A stretch of 14,835 nt of DNA from JBHIEE01 sp046760445 (GTDB taxonomy: Bacteria; Acidobacteriota; Aminicenantia; JdFR-78), in NCBI GenBank assembly GCA_046760445.1, contig JBHIEE010000070.1, positions 1 to 14,835 on the forward strand, given 5' to 3'. The first letter of the stretch is position 1, and every line of letters starts with the position of its first letter. A model generated the notes under the pieces. That model was not told the DNA's origin. It did no database searches and worked only from the letters and a program-made list of their open reading frames with translations. Positions 1-5,976 of the stretch are shown here, piece by piece. A program made the position numbers and the translations under genes.

Positions 1-509
1 ATAAAAACCTCCCTCATACACAACTTTTATTCTACTTCCGCACTAAAAATAAAAATGGTCGGATTATCTATCGTTGGGAGTATGAGGAAGTGCTTGAAGA
101 GATGAAGGAGAGGGTGAAGAGAGAAAGGGATAAGGTAAAGAAGCGGAATCTGATGACTGAGCATATATTTGGCACGATGAAGAGAGGATTTAATCAGGGA
201 TATATGCTGATGAGGGGAAAAGAGAAAACAGGAGCAGAGATGGCTTTAACAGTTCTTGCATACAATATAAAAAGGGTGCTTAATATAATAGGGTTAGATA
301 GGTTAAAAGAGGCAGTTTTTATAGGAAGAGTCCTCAAAAATAACATAATTAAGGGGACAAAAGAGATTTTTTCATGTATTTTGAGATTTTCATTTGAGAA
401 AAGCAATAAAATACTTTCTTTAACAAAAATGAATTTACTTTATCCTCACTTTTCACACAATCTGACGGTTTGCGTGTATCTGAAGTTCCGCCGAAGGCGA
501 TTTGGGTGA
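1..509 (+). CDS. IS1182-type transposase, C-terminal part (5' end outside window)
   Basis: The frame is open from base 3, so the gene begins upstream of the window and only about 168 C-terminal residues are visible. The segment with TEHIFGTMKRGF, then LMRGKEKTGAEMALT and LAYNIKRVLNIIG is the classic C-terminal end of IS1182-family DDE transposases; the Glu in TEHIFG is expected to be the last catalytic acid of the RNase H-like fold. About 65 further residues follow the conserved end. Their last stretch (from about 474) is read through a palindromic non-coding structure, so the true IS end and perhaps the natural stop may lie near 440-473, and the tail is probably fortuitous read-through. Family call is from recognised motifs; whether the element is complete cannot be told. 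Confidence 0.8.
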   Translation, partial: KNLPHTQLLFYFRTKNKNGRIIYRWEYEEVLEEMKERVKRERDKVKKRNLMTEHIFGTMKRGFNQGYMLMRGKEKTGAEMALTVLAYNIKRVLNIIGLDRLKEAVFIGRVLKNNIIKGTKEIFSCILRFSFEKSNKILSLTKMNLLYPHFSHNLTVCVYLKFRRRRFG

Positions 510-535
510 GGGCTGAAAGCCCGAACCAGATACAC
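474..535. repeat. Cruciform-forming palindromic site (attC-like arm)
   Basis: An outer stem pairs GTGTATCTG (474-482) with CAGATACAC (527-535), then after a two-base AA bulge GTTC (485-488) pairs with GAAC (523-526). Inside sit two small hairpins, CGCC-GAA-GGCG (489-499) and GGGCT-GAA-AGCCC (510-522). Three bases outside, the inverted repeat GTTATACGCC begins at 539. A stem with extrahelical bases next to a conserved core resembles a folded integron attC site, but the partner R box expected beyond 474 is absent. Confidence 0.6.
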
Positions 536-538
536 TCT

Positions 539-560
539 GTTATACGCCTATAACCCACAT
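539..560. repeat. Left terminal inverted repeat of nuclease cassette
   Basis: GTTATACGCC-T-ATAACCCACAT. It matches the reverse complement of 1401-1421 at all 21 bases, with one extra T at 549. It is itself partly palindromic (GTTATA-CGCC-TATAAC) and ends four bases from the stop codon of the enclosed gene. Confidence 0.8.
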
Positions 561-563
561 ATA

Positions 564-1389
564 TTATTCGTTGAGAGTTTTTATCGCTGATTTCAGTTCT
601 ATAACCTCCAGAGGGCATTCTGGCCAATCGTGTTCCCAACAGACTATAACGTCACACAATTCTGGTTTATGCCCATGTTCCTTGAAATGACTAGATCTGA
701 ATTCAAACTCAATCCTTACTCTCTCCCATTTGTCTCGTTTCTTATCAACACGACGTTTGGCCTCACAATCTGGATAGTCGGTTCGCACAGCTTCTACTAC
801 AAAGCCAAGCTCGAAGCAAACCATACCGAAAAGGAATACAACACCCTGCTCATTGAGCGGTGCGTGTTGCAAACCTCGAAAGTTTAAAAATGGACCATAA
901 GCAGTACCACCAATGCTTTGCCAGTGTTGAACCTCTGGTATATCCTGCCCTTTTGACATTTTACCTTTTGTAACCTTACCGCTTGAAACAGGGGGTAACT
1001 TATCGATAAATCGGAATTCTATTTCTTTGCGTTCAAGCCATTGGCGGAATGCAAATAAAACCTCGTGCCATTTGCCAAAGCGTTTCTTGTAAGTATCAAC
1101 ACTATATTTGCATAACTTGTCAAATTTTGTTCTGGTACATTCCACCATAACTTATGAAAATATGGCGCATTTCTTCAAACAAATCATCGTCATCAATGGG
1201 TATGTTTTGATAATATGGTTCCAAACCAGCGAATCTACAAGCTTCACGCCACCCATCGAATACCTGATATATATGCCAGGAAGAAATTCCACTCTCAGCA
1301 GAGAACTCTGAACGAGTAAGTTGTTTTACTCCCTTCTCTCGTGCAACACGCTGAATTTCTTTTATTATTGTGTCTCGATCAATTTGCAT
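564..1389 (-). pseudogene. HNH-associated-repeat / PD-(D/E)XK-like nuclease gene split by a frameshift
   Basis: Two overlapping minus-strand frames make one gene of about 275 residues. The 5' part (1389-1120) has a homing-endonuclease-associated repeat, LTRSEFSAESGISSWHIYQV followed by GWREACRFAGL. The 3' part (to 564) has a second such repeat (KYSVDTYKKRFGKWHEVL) and a C-terminal domain with HAPLNEQGVVFLFGMV, GFVVEAVRTDYPDCEAKRR, CDVIVCWEHDW and EVIELK. The late Asp followed by ELK could be a D...ExK nuclease core, which is my inference. Removing one A from the AAAA run at 1125-1128 joins the frames as QNKFDKLCKYS. GAGGAA just before ATG 1389 is a good ribosome site. The break could be a real mutation, a sequence error or a +1 slip. 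Confidence 0.75.
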
Positions 1390-1391
1390 TG

Positions 1392-1577
1392 TTATTCCTC
1401 ATGTGGGTTATGGCGTATAACTCGTTTATATCCGAACTGTTCGGATATACCTCTAATGAGAGTGTGCTTTTGCTCTTTTGAGTATATTTCGTGCTCATTA
1501 AGCGTAACCGAAACTTTGGGAATTACTTTTCTTTCTGAATTCGAATCACTTTTGTAGATTTTCTCTCCAAACTGCAC
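1392..1577 (-). CDS. Small hypothetical ORF, 61 aa, ending inside the cassette repeat
   Basis: It starts with GTG at 1577, six bases after AAGGGG, and stops two bases before the ATG of the nuclease gene. The protein is hydrophilic with no domain I recognise. Its last ten codons are read through the right inverted repeat, so the C-terminus RVIRHNPHEE is cassette-derived. It may be a leader ORF coupled to the nuclease gene, a gene truncated by cassette insertion after GYKR, or chance. Confidence 0.3.
   Translation of the reverse strand: MQFGEKIYKSDSNSERKVIPKVSVTLNEHEIYSKEQKHTLIRGISEQFGYKRVIRHNPHEE
1401..1421. repeat. Right terminal inverted repeat of nuclease cassette
   Basis: ATGTGGGTTAT-GGCGTATAAC pairs with 539-560 over its full 21 bases. 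The minus-strand gene inside starts at 1389, and a 10-bp-arm hairpin lies outside from 1427. Confidence 0.8.
1427..1449. repeat. Perfect hairpin flanking the cassette
   Basis: TATATCCGAA (1427-1436), a three-base CTG loop, and TTCGGATATA (1440-1449) form a 10-bp perfect stem. It mirrors the palindrome at 474-535 on the other side of the cassette. No U-tract follows on either strand, so it is not a typical terminator. Confidence 0.6.
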
Positions 1578-1592
1578 TCAAAACCCCTTTTG

Positions 1593-1622
1593 GTTTTAAC
1601 ACAATGAAAAAATAAATGTCAA
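1593..1622 (-). promoter_or_regulatory. Possible sigma70 promoter for the cassette gene
   Basis: On the minus strand TTGACA (1622-1617) is followed after 18 bases by TAAAAC (1598-1593) with an extended TGT just before it. It points toward the 61-aa ORF and nuclease gene and lies outside the inverted repeats. The rest of the 1578-1665 gap shows only a weak AAAACC/GGTTTT stem (1580-1597). Confidence 0.35.
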
Positions 1623-1665
1623 GCGGTGAATCCAAATAGATAATTTTGCATCACTAGTGGAAGTT

Positions 1666-2427
1666 TTAAAGGTTTTTTATTAAATAATCTTTTATATAGT
1701 CAAAAAAATCTGAAAGTTTATCTCTTTGTTCAAGAGAAACAAAAGGACGAACATCTAAAATAAATTCTCTTTTAGAAAATTCTTGAATCTTCTTTAAAAT
1801 TTCTTCTTTTTTAATATTCTCTAAACCATAATATTTAAGTTTCTCCTGGACTAAATCTTTATCTAACTTCGCACCCTGAGTCAAAAGATACCATAAATCA
1901 TAAAAGTCTCTTCCCTTAACTCTAGTCACTAAAGCCCTGATTTTTTCGGCAAATATCTCATCTTTTGAGAGATGCCAGATATAGGATGTAAAGAGCACAG
2001 GATAATCAGTTTCAATGATTGATTTTTGAGGAGAAATTACCTTTTCCCTAAAGGAGAAATCTAAATTTACAAATGTTTCGTAGTGCAAAATTCCAGGTAT
2101 TGCTTTAAGTAAAAATTTCTTTCCAGTTAGTGTTTTCTTTTCTTTAAATTTGATCACTTCTTTTTTTGATAGTTCTTCAAATAAACCTTGAATAAAAGCT
2201 AAAAATTCTTTTTCGTCTAACTCTACTGTAAAATCTAAATCTTCTGAAAAACGAGGGGCATTGTAAATCAAATGTAAAGCTGTTCCACCTTTAAAAAAGA
2301 TGTTACGGCTTTGTTTTTTCGAATATAACTGGCTTAGGAATAGAATTTGAAGGTATTCTCTGAAAATTGTAGTTTCATTTATTTTCTTTTTCCTCGAAAG
2401 ATAACTAATTTGTTCTTTTGTTATCAT
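1666..2427 (-). CDS. AbiEii/AbiGii-type nucleotidyltransferase toxin
   Basis: This 253-residue protein matches the AbiEii family, the toxin of type IV toxin-antitoxin and abortive-infection pairs. Its conserved core FFKGGTALHLIY (G47-G48-T49) with SEDLDF (D63, D65) is the nucleotidyltransferase active-site motif that binds nucleotide and metal. A second family motif, KIRALVTRVKGRDFYDLWYL, lies near residues 162-181. Studied members modify RNA (for example tRNA 3' ends) or otherwise stop growth; the substrate here is unknown. Its ATG overlaps the end of the upstream AbiEi-like gene by four bases, giving tight translational coupling. Length is near normal for short AbiEii proteins and no key residue is missing. 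Confidence 0.9.
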   Translation of the reverse strand: MITKEQISYLSRKKKINETTIFREYLQILFLSQLYSKKQSRNIFFKGGTALHLIYNAPRFSEDLDFTVELDEKEFLAFIQGLFEELSKKEVIKFKEKKTLTGKKFLLKAIPGILHYETFVNLDFSFREKVISPQKSIIETDYPVLFTSYIWHLSKDEIFAEKIRALVTRVKGRDFYDLWYLLTQGAKLDKDLVQEKLKYYGLENIKKEEILKKIQEFSKREFILDVRPFVSLEQRDKLSDFFDYIKDYLIKNL

Positions 2428-3029
2428 ATTTTAAGTGCCTCTTTTAAAAGATTAATTGCATTTTTAAACTGTCGAGTTTCAGGATACTTTTTTAAATAGT
2501 TCTTTAATCTTGAAATATTCAAATCTTCTAAATCGTATTCATCGAGATTTATTCTTTTGAAACCCTTACTGCTTAAATATAATTGGTCTAAAAGCGCCTT
2601 CTCTGGAACGGCGATAATAAAATTCTCTTTTTTCTCATAGCCAAAAAATAATTCTTTTTTTATTTTAGTATAAACAAATATTCGCCCTTGAAAGATTTTT
2701 TTAGCCGTTTTTTTCGTGGTAGCGCTGGTAATCTCATAGGGAAACTGAGAAAGAATTCCATAAAAATTTAAGGCGCTTTCAAAAGAAATATAAGAGGGCT
2801 GATAAATAAAATTAGCTAAGGCAAAATCATTAATTTTCTCTCCTTTCAATAAATATTTGTCTTTTTCAAGTTTTATTAATATCTCTGATTTTAACAGTCT
2901 TTTTATTACACTAAACAATGTAGATTCTTTTTTTATCTCTAAAATATCTCGCAATGTTTTTAAAGTGAAAAAAGAAAATTTAGACTCGTAAATTCTCTTT
3001 GTTAGAAATGCCAAGTTATACCTTTCCAT
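2424..3029 (-). CDS. AbiEi-like antitoxin / transcriptional regulator
   Basis: A 201-residue basic protein that directly precedes and overlaps the AbiEii toxin gene. The N-terminal 60 residues (FTLKTLRDILEIKKESTLFSV then a basic region and KDKYLL) fit a winged helix-turn-helix. The middle holds the family motif YISFESALNFYGIL (about residues 98-111) and IAVPEKALLDQLYL (about 138-151). Members of this family repress their own operon through inverted repeats and neutralise the toxin without stable protein contact. No Shine-Dalgarno sequence precedes the ATG, and a sigma70 promoter lies so close that the transcript could begin at or just before it. Confidence 0.85.
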   Translation of the reverse strand: MERYNLAFLTKRIYESKFSFFTLKTLRDILEIKKESTLFSVIKRLLKSEILIKLEKDKYLLKGEKINDFALANFIYQPSYISFESALNFYGILSQFPYEITSATTKKTAKKIFQGRIFVYTKIKKELFFGYEKKENFIIAVPEKALLDQLYLSSKGFKRINLDEYDLEDLNISRLKNYLKKYPETRQFKNAINLLKEALKI

Positions 3030-3038
3030 ATACTTTAT

Positions 3039-3067
3039 AATTTATGTAGTTTAAAGGAACTTGTCAA
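3039..3067 (-). promoter_or_regulatory. Sigma70 promoter of the AbiE pair
   Basis: Minus strand: TTGACA (3067-3062), 17-base spacer, TAAATT (3044-3039). A start about seven bases on would be near 3032, three bases before the ATG at 3029. A TTCTT-TAATT-AAGAA inverted repeat (3071-3085) just upstream of the -35 is a possible operator. Confidence 0.55.
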
Positions 3068-3115
3068 GATTTCTTTAATTAAGAAAAAATTATAGTGATT
3101 TTAGCATAAAATTAA

Positions 3116-3135
3116 TTTTCCGCTGTGGCAGAAAA
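3116..3135 (-). terminator. Possible terminator of the 82-aa ORF
   Basis: TTTTCTGC and GCGGAAAA on the minus strand form an 8-bp stem with one mismatch and a four-base loop, followed by a moderately T-rich run. It lies 20 bases past the stop of the 82-aa ORF. The stem is A/T-heavy and the T-tract is broken, so this is tentative. Confidence 0.35.
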
Positions 3136-3155
3136 ATAGTGCAAAAATGAGAATT

Positions 3156-3404
3156 TCATAATTTCTTAATCTCTATTATTTCAATTATGTATCCCCACAT
3201 ATGAAAACTTGCGAGGTCATATCTTATTCTTCCTTTAAATTTGACTCGTAAACCATCCTTTTTGAACTCCGAAGGAGTATACACTTTTTTAGAAAAAGAA
3301 TTCTTATTGTTTACATTTGTGAGTTGAGAAGACCATTTTTGACCACAATCTGAGGGATTAAAATTTAATCCAATCTTAACTTCATCTTTATCATTTCTTA
3401 ACAT
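3156..3404 (-). CDS. Hypothetical protein, 82 aa
   Basis: I do not recognise a named family. The C-terminal third (GLRVKFKGRIRYDLASFHMWGYIIEIIEI) has the alternating hydrophobic pattern of a small beta-rich domain and looks like genuine protein. No signal peptide or membrane segment is present at this start, and no good ribosome site precedes ATG 3404. The first dozen codons overlap a predicted Pho box for the divergent porin-pstS unit. It may be an N-terminally shortened relative of small periplasmic proteins, but nothing in the sequence proves this. Confidence 0.5.
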   Translation of the reverse strand: MLRNDKDEVKIGLNFNPSDCGQKWSSQLTNVNNKNSFSKKVYTPSEFKKDGLRVKFKGRIRYDLASFHMWGYIIEIIEIKKL

Positions 3405-3418
3405 TAATAAATTATCCT
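3365..3418 (+). promoter_or_regulatory. Pho box and -10 for the porin-pstS unit
   Basis: Four TTAACA-like hexamers sit at exact 11-base steps: TTAATC (3365), TTAACT (3376), TTTATC (3387), TTAACA (3398). TATCCT (3413-3418) follows nine bases after the last and can serve as -10. Period 11 with N5 spacers is the known PhoP/PhoB-type layout. Two repeats are weak, but the same geometry recurs before pstC. Confidence 0.55.
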
Positions 3419-3436
3419 TTAATCCTTAAAAAAGCA

Positions 3437-3496
3437 TATCTCCTTAATCTCAGCAAGGGAAAGGAGGTGAAATTTTTAAAGGTTGCTAAGGAGATA
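3437..3496 (+). promoter_or_regulatory. Leader stem-loop with decoy ribosome sites
   Basis: TATCTCCTTA (3437-3446) pairs with TAAGGAGATA (3487-3496), and GCAA (3453-3456) pairs with TTGC (3483-3486), with a six-base bulge. The left arm resembles the 16S anti-Shine-Dalgarno end and could also pair with the real porin ribosome site AAAGGAGG at 3511-3518. A further AAGGAGG at 3461-3467 lies in the loop with no start codon after it. Confidence 0.45.
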
Positions 3497-3528
3497 AAAA
3501 TTATAATTGAAAAGGAGGATAGCTCAAT

Positions 3529-4566
3529 ATGAAAGAAAGTAAAACGAGTAAAATTATCAGGCTGGGTTTAATTTTTGGTTTAGTTTTATTAGGGTTAACA
3601 CCAAGACTTCCTGCTAAGCAAAGTTGGAAAATGACAATTTATTATGACTATGCTTATGATATAACTGGTAATGGTTACCTGACTGCAGCTCGAAAAGATA
3701 ATAATAATCGTTTCTTTTTTAGAAGAGCTTACTTTAATTACGAAAATAAAATCAGTGATAATGTTAAATTCAGATTCCGTTATGATGCTGATCGCAAAGC
3801 TGACGACAAATTCAGACCCTTTGTCAAACACCTTTTTTTGGAATGGAAAAATCTCATTCCAAAATCAAAAATTAAAGTAGGTATGACTGAAACTCTGACT
3901 TGGAGCCCTATTGCTGAGAAAAAATGGGGCTATCGAAGTGTTGCTAAGACACTAATGGATAATTATAAAGATGTCACAGGCAAAAGCATTGATGCCACCA
4001 GTGCTGATCTTGGAATTAGTTTATCAGGGGTTATTTCCAAAGAAATAAGATATGCTTTTATGGTTAGTAATGGCTCCCACTATTCTCATCCAGAAAAAGA
4101 CAAATATAAAAAATTTATGGGACAGCTCCATTTAATTCCTATTCCTGGTTTTTCTTTAGTGGGTTATATTGATTACGAAAAACAGAATGAAAATAAAAAT
4201 GCTTTAACTTATAAAGCTGATGTATTTTTTGAAATGATGCAGGGCTTGGTCTTAGGAGGAGAATGGTTTGTTTATGATAGTGACATCAATAAAATAGATG
4301 GTAGCCAGTTTAATAGATCGGGCTTTTCAGTTTATGGGAGATATGCTGCTATTCCAGATAAATTAAGTTTATTTGCTCGATATGACCGCTACGAGCCTAA
4401 TACAGAAGTTGAAGATGACGAAGTTAATTTAATTATTGCTGGAGTGGATTTTATTCCTGTTAACAGTAGCTTCAAAATTCAGCCCAACATCTGGTACTAT
4501 ACTTATGCTGATCCAGAGAAGAGAGATGATATAGTGTTTAATCTAACTTTTTATTATACATTCTAA
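3529..4566 (+). CDS. Outer-membrane porin, probably phosphate-selective
   Basis: A 345-residue secreted beta-barrel. The N-terminus has a signal peptide: basic KTSKIIR, hydrophobic LGLIFGLVLLGL, and likely cleavage near LPA-KQ (about residue 29). The mature part alternates polar and hydrophobic residues in strands rich in Tyr and Phe (for example FRRAYFNYENKI, VKFRFRYDAD) and ends NLTFYYTF, an aromatic C-terminal signal for the BAM machinery. AAAGGAGG lies 10 bases before the ATG. It is the first gene of a unit with pstS, 24 bases downstream. That context, the OprP/OprO precedent and the Pho box suggest it passes phosphate or polyphosphate. Substrate selectivity is inference; no diagnostic residues were identified. 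Confidence 0.8.
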   Translation: MKESKTSKIIRLGLIFGLVLLGLTPRLPAKQSWKMTIYYDYAYDITGNGYLTAARKDNNNRFFFRRAYFNYENKISDNVKFRFRYDADRKADDKFRPFVKHLFLEWKNLIPKSKIKVGMTETLTWSPIAEKKWGYRSVAKTLMDNYKDVTGKSIDATSADLGISLSGVISKEIRYAFMVSNGSHYSHPEKDKYKKFMGQLHLIPIPGFSLVGYIDYEKQNENKNALTYKADVFFEMMQGLVLGGEWFVYDSDINKIDGSQFNRSGFSVYGRYAAIPDKLSLFARYDRYEPNTEVEDDEVNLIIAGVDFIPVNSSFKIQPNIWYYTYADPEKRDDIVFNLTFYYTF

Positions 4567-4590
4567 AATTTAAAAAAGGAGGAATTTAAA

Positions 4591-5496
4591 ATGAATTTTA
4601 GAAGATTACTTTTAATAAGTCTCATTTGTTCAGGCCTTGTTTTTGCTGGTAGTTTCACATTAGCCAAGCAAAGAATGATTCAGATCAAAGGGTCCGACAC
4701 TTTAGTTAATTTAGTCCAAATCCTGGCTGAAGTTTATATGGAAAAACATCCAGAAACTCCAATTGCTGTTTTAGGTGGAGGTTCAGGAACTGGTATTGCA
4801 GCTTTAATTAATGGCACCTGCGATATTGCCAATCATTCCCGGCCATGGAGAGAAAAAGAAATCAATTTAGCCTGGAAAAAAGGGGCAAAGCCTCGTTGCT
4901 TTATCATTGCTGTTGATGGAGTGAGTATTATTGTTAATGAAAGTAATCCAATTGAAAAGCTGGGAATTGATCAACTAGGCGCTATTTATCGAGGAGAAAT
5001 TAAGAATTGGAAAGAAGTTGGTGGGCCTGATAAGCCAATTTCCCTTTATGGAAGGCAGTCGAATTCTGGAACTTATGTCTTCTTTCAGGAACATGTTCTG
5101 GGTAACAAAAATTATTCCCCTCATATGAAGCAGATGAATGGTAATGCCCAAATAGTAGAGGGTGTAATTCAGGACGAATCTGGTATTGGGTATGTTGGTG
5201 TGAGCTACGTTTATGATAAAGCTACTGGAAAGGTAAGAGAAGGCATTAAAGTTTTGAAAGTTTCTAAAGATATCAATTCACCTGCTTATTCTCCTTTAGA
5301 TAAAGCAGCTGTTGACTCTGGTAATTATCCTATATCTCGACCTCTTTTCCAATCAACTAATGGCAAGCCTAAAGGTGCTATTTTAGATTTTATCAAGTTT
5401 GAAACGGGTCCAGAGGGGCAAAAAATAGTGGAAAGAGAAGGTTTTTTCACCATTGGTCCCAGTTATAAGACCCAAAACGAAAAGAACTGGAAGTAG
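4591..5496 (+). CDS. pstS: Periplasmic phosphate-binding protein PstS
   Basis: A 301-residue solute-binding protein of the high-affinity phosphate ABC importer. The signal peptide is RRLLLISLICSGLVFAG with likely cleavage around residues 20-26. Phosphate-binding motifs are in place: GSDT (34-37), GGGSGTG (62-68), AVDG (Asp109) and RQSNSGTY (155-162). AAGGAGG lies just upstream of the ATG. It follows the porin by 24 bases and ends before a strong terminator, so it is made together with the porin and apart from pstCAB. This lets binding protein be produced at higher level than the membrane complex. Confidence 0.95.
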   Translation: MNFRRLLLISLICSGLVFAGSFTLAKQRMIQIKGSDTLVNLVQILAEVYMEKHPETPIAVLGGGSGTGIAALINGTCDIANHSRPWREKEINLAWKKGAKPRCFIIAVDGVSIIVNESNPIEKLGIDQLGAIYRGEIKNWKEVGGPDKPISLYGRQSNSGTYVFFQEHVLGNKNYSPHMKQMNGNAQIVEGVIQDESGIGYVGVSYVYDKATGKVREGIKVLKVSKDINSPAYSPLDKAAVDSGNYPISRPLFQSTNGKPKGAILDFIKFETGPEGQKIVEREGFFTIGPSYKTQNEKNWK

Positions 5497-5516
5497 TTTC
5501 TTTTAGCAAAGTTGCT

Positions 5517-5551
5517 GGGCAGGATTATAAAATTAATCCTGCCCATTTTTT
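5517..5551 (+). terminator. Rho-independent terminator after pstS
   Basis: GGGCAGGATTA (5517-5527), loop TAAAAT, TAATCCTGCCC (5534-5544), a perfect 11-bp stem, then a run of six T at 5546-5551. It lies 20 bases after the pstS stop. Confidence 0.9.
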
Positions 5552-5569
5552 ATTTCTAACATTTAGAGC

Positions 5570-5810
5570 GTTTTCAACTTTGAAAACCCGGTTGTGATGG
5601 GGATCTTCAAGCATTATTTTTTTAGCTTTACATCCTCAATAAGTTAAATCCTAAATCCTAATATCTAAAATCTAGACAAATTCAAAATCCAAATGTTCTA
5701 ATCTCAAAACATATTAAGATAAATTTTGTTTTGGTCATTGGTCCCGAGTGCTCGGGATGATATTGTTTAGGATTTCGAATTTAGTATTTAGTATTTAGTA
5801 TTTAGTATTT
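5570..5810. repeat. AT-rich degenerate intergenic repeats between pstS and pstC
   Basis: No gene is seen here. The stretch holds a GTTTTCA/TGAAAAC hairpin (5570-5587), AAATCCTAAATCC-type text near 5645 that is mirrored by TTTAGGATTT near 5767, the motif TTGGTCATTGGTC (5731-5743), a TCCCGAG-TG-CTCGGGA palindrome (5742-5757), and four tandem TTTAGTA units (5780-5807). A related copy in opposite orientation lies before phoU. Confidence 0.6.
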
Positions 5811-5889
5811 TTATTCTATCCTTATATGTATATTGAAATCCCGTTGCCTTGAAAATATCATTTAAAGTCCTTTGAAAACCCATATTTAC

Positions 5890-5943
5890 TTAACACATTT
5901 GTAACACATTTGTAACATAATTGTAATAATTTTTTGATATTTA
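5890..5943 (+). promoter_or_regulatory. Pho box and -10 for pstCAB
   Basis: TTAACA (5890), GTAACA (5901), GTAACA (5912) and GTAATA (5923) stand at exact 11-base steps with near-identical five-base spacers (CATTT, CATTT, TAATT). TATTTA (5938-5943) follows after nine bases, the same spacing as at the porin promoter. This is the direct-repeat layout bound by PhoP/PhoB response regulators under phosphate starvation. Confidence 0.75.
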
Positions 5944-5976
5944 AAAATTGACTCCATAAGCTACCATAGGGAGGAA

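Larger units (their letters stand above)
539..1421 (-). mobile_element. Inverted-repeat-bounded single-gene cassette
   Basis: The element consists of one minus-strand gene fitted tightly between near-identical inverted repeats. The gene starts 12 bases inside the right repeat and stops 4 bases inside the left one. A folded palindrome stands three bases outside each repeat (474-535 and 1427-1449). Compact packing of a single ORF with structured ends is how integron gene cassettes look, and the long repeats would form one extended stem if the ends were joined in a circle. No integrase is visible, the R boxes do not fit the GTTRRRY consensus exactly, and no clear target duplication is seen. A transposable element with terminal repeats is therefore an alternative. 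Confidence 0.5.

Noticed and set aside
630..1311. Plus-strand open frames across the nuclease cassette.
   Set aside because: They are antisense to a gene with clear family motifs and lack ribosome sites and protein character.
5780..5807. Four tandem TTTAGTA units considered as a CRISPR or iteron-type array.
   Set aside because: Units are only 7 bases with no spacers and form part of the degenerate AT-rich intergenic text; no cas or replication gene is near.
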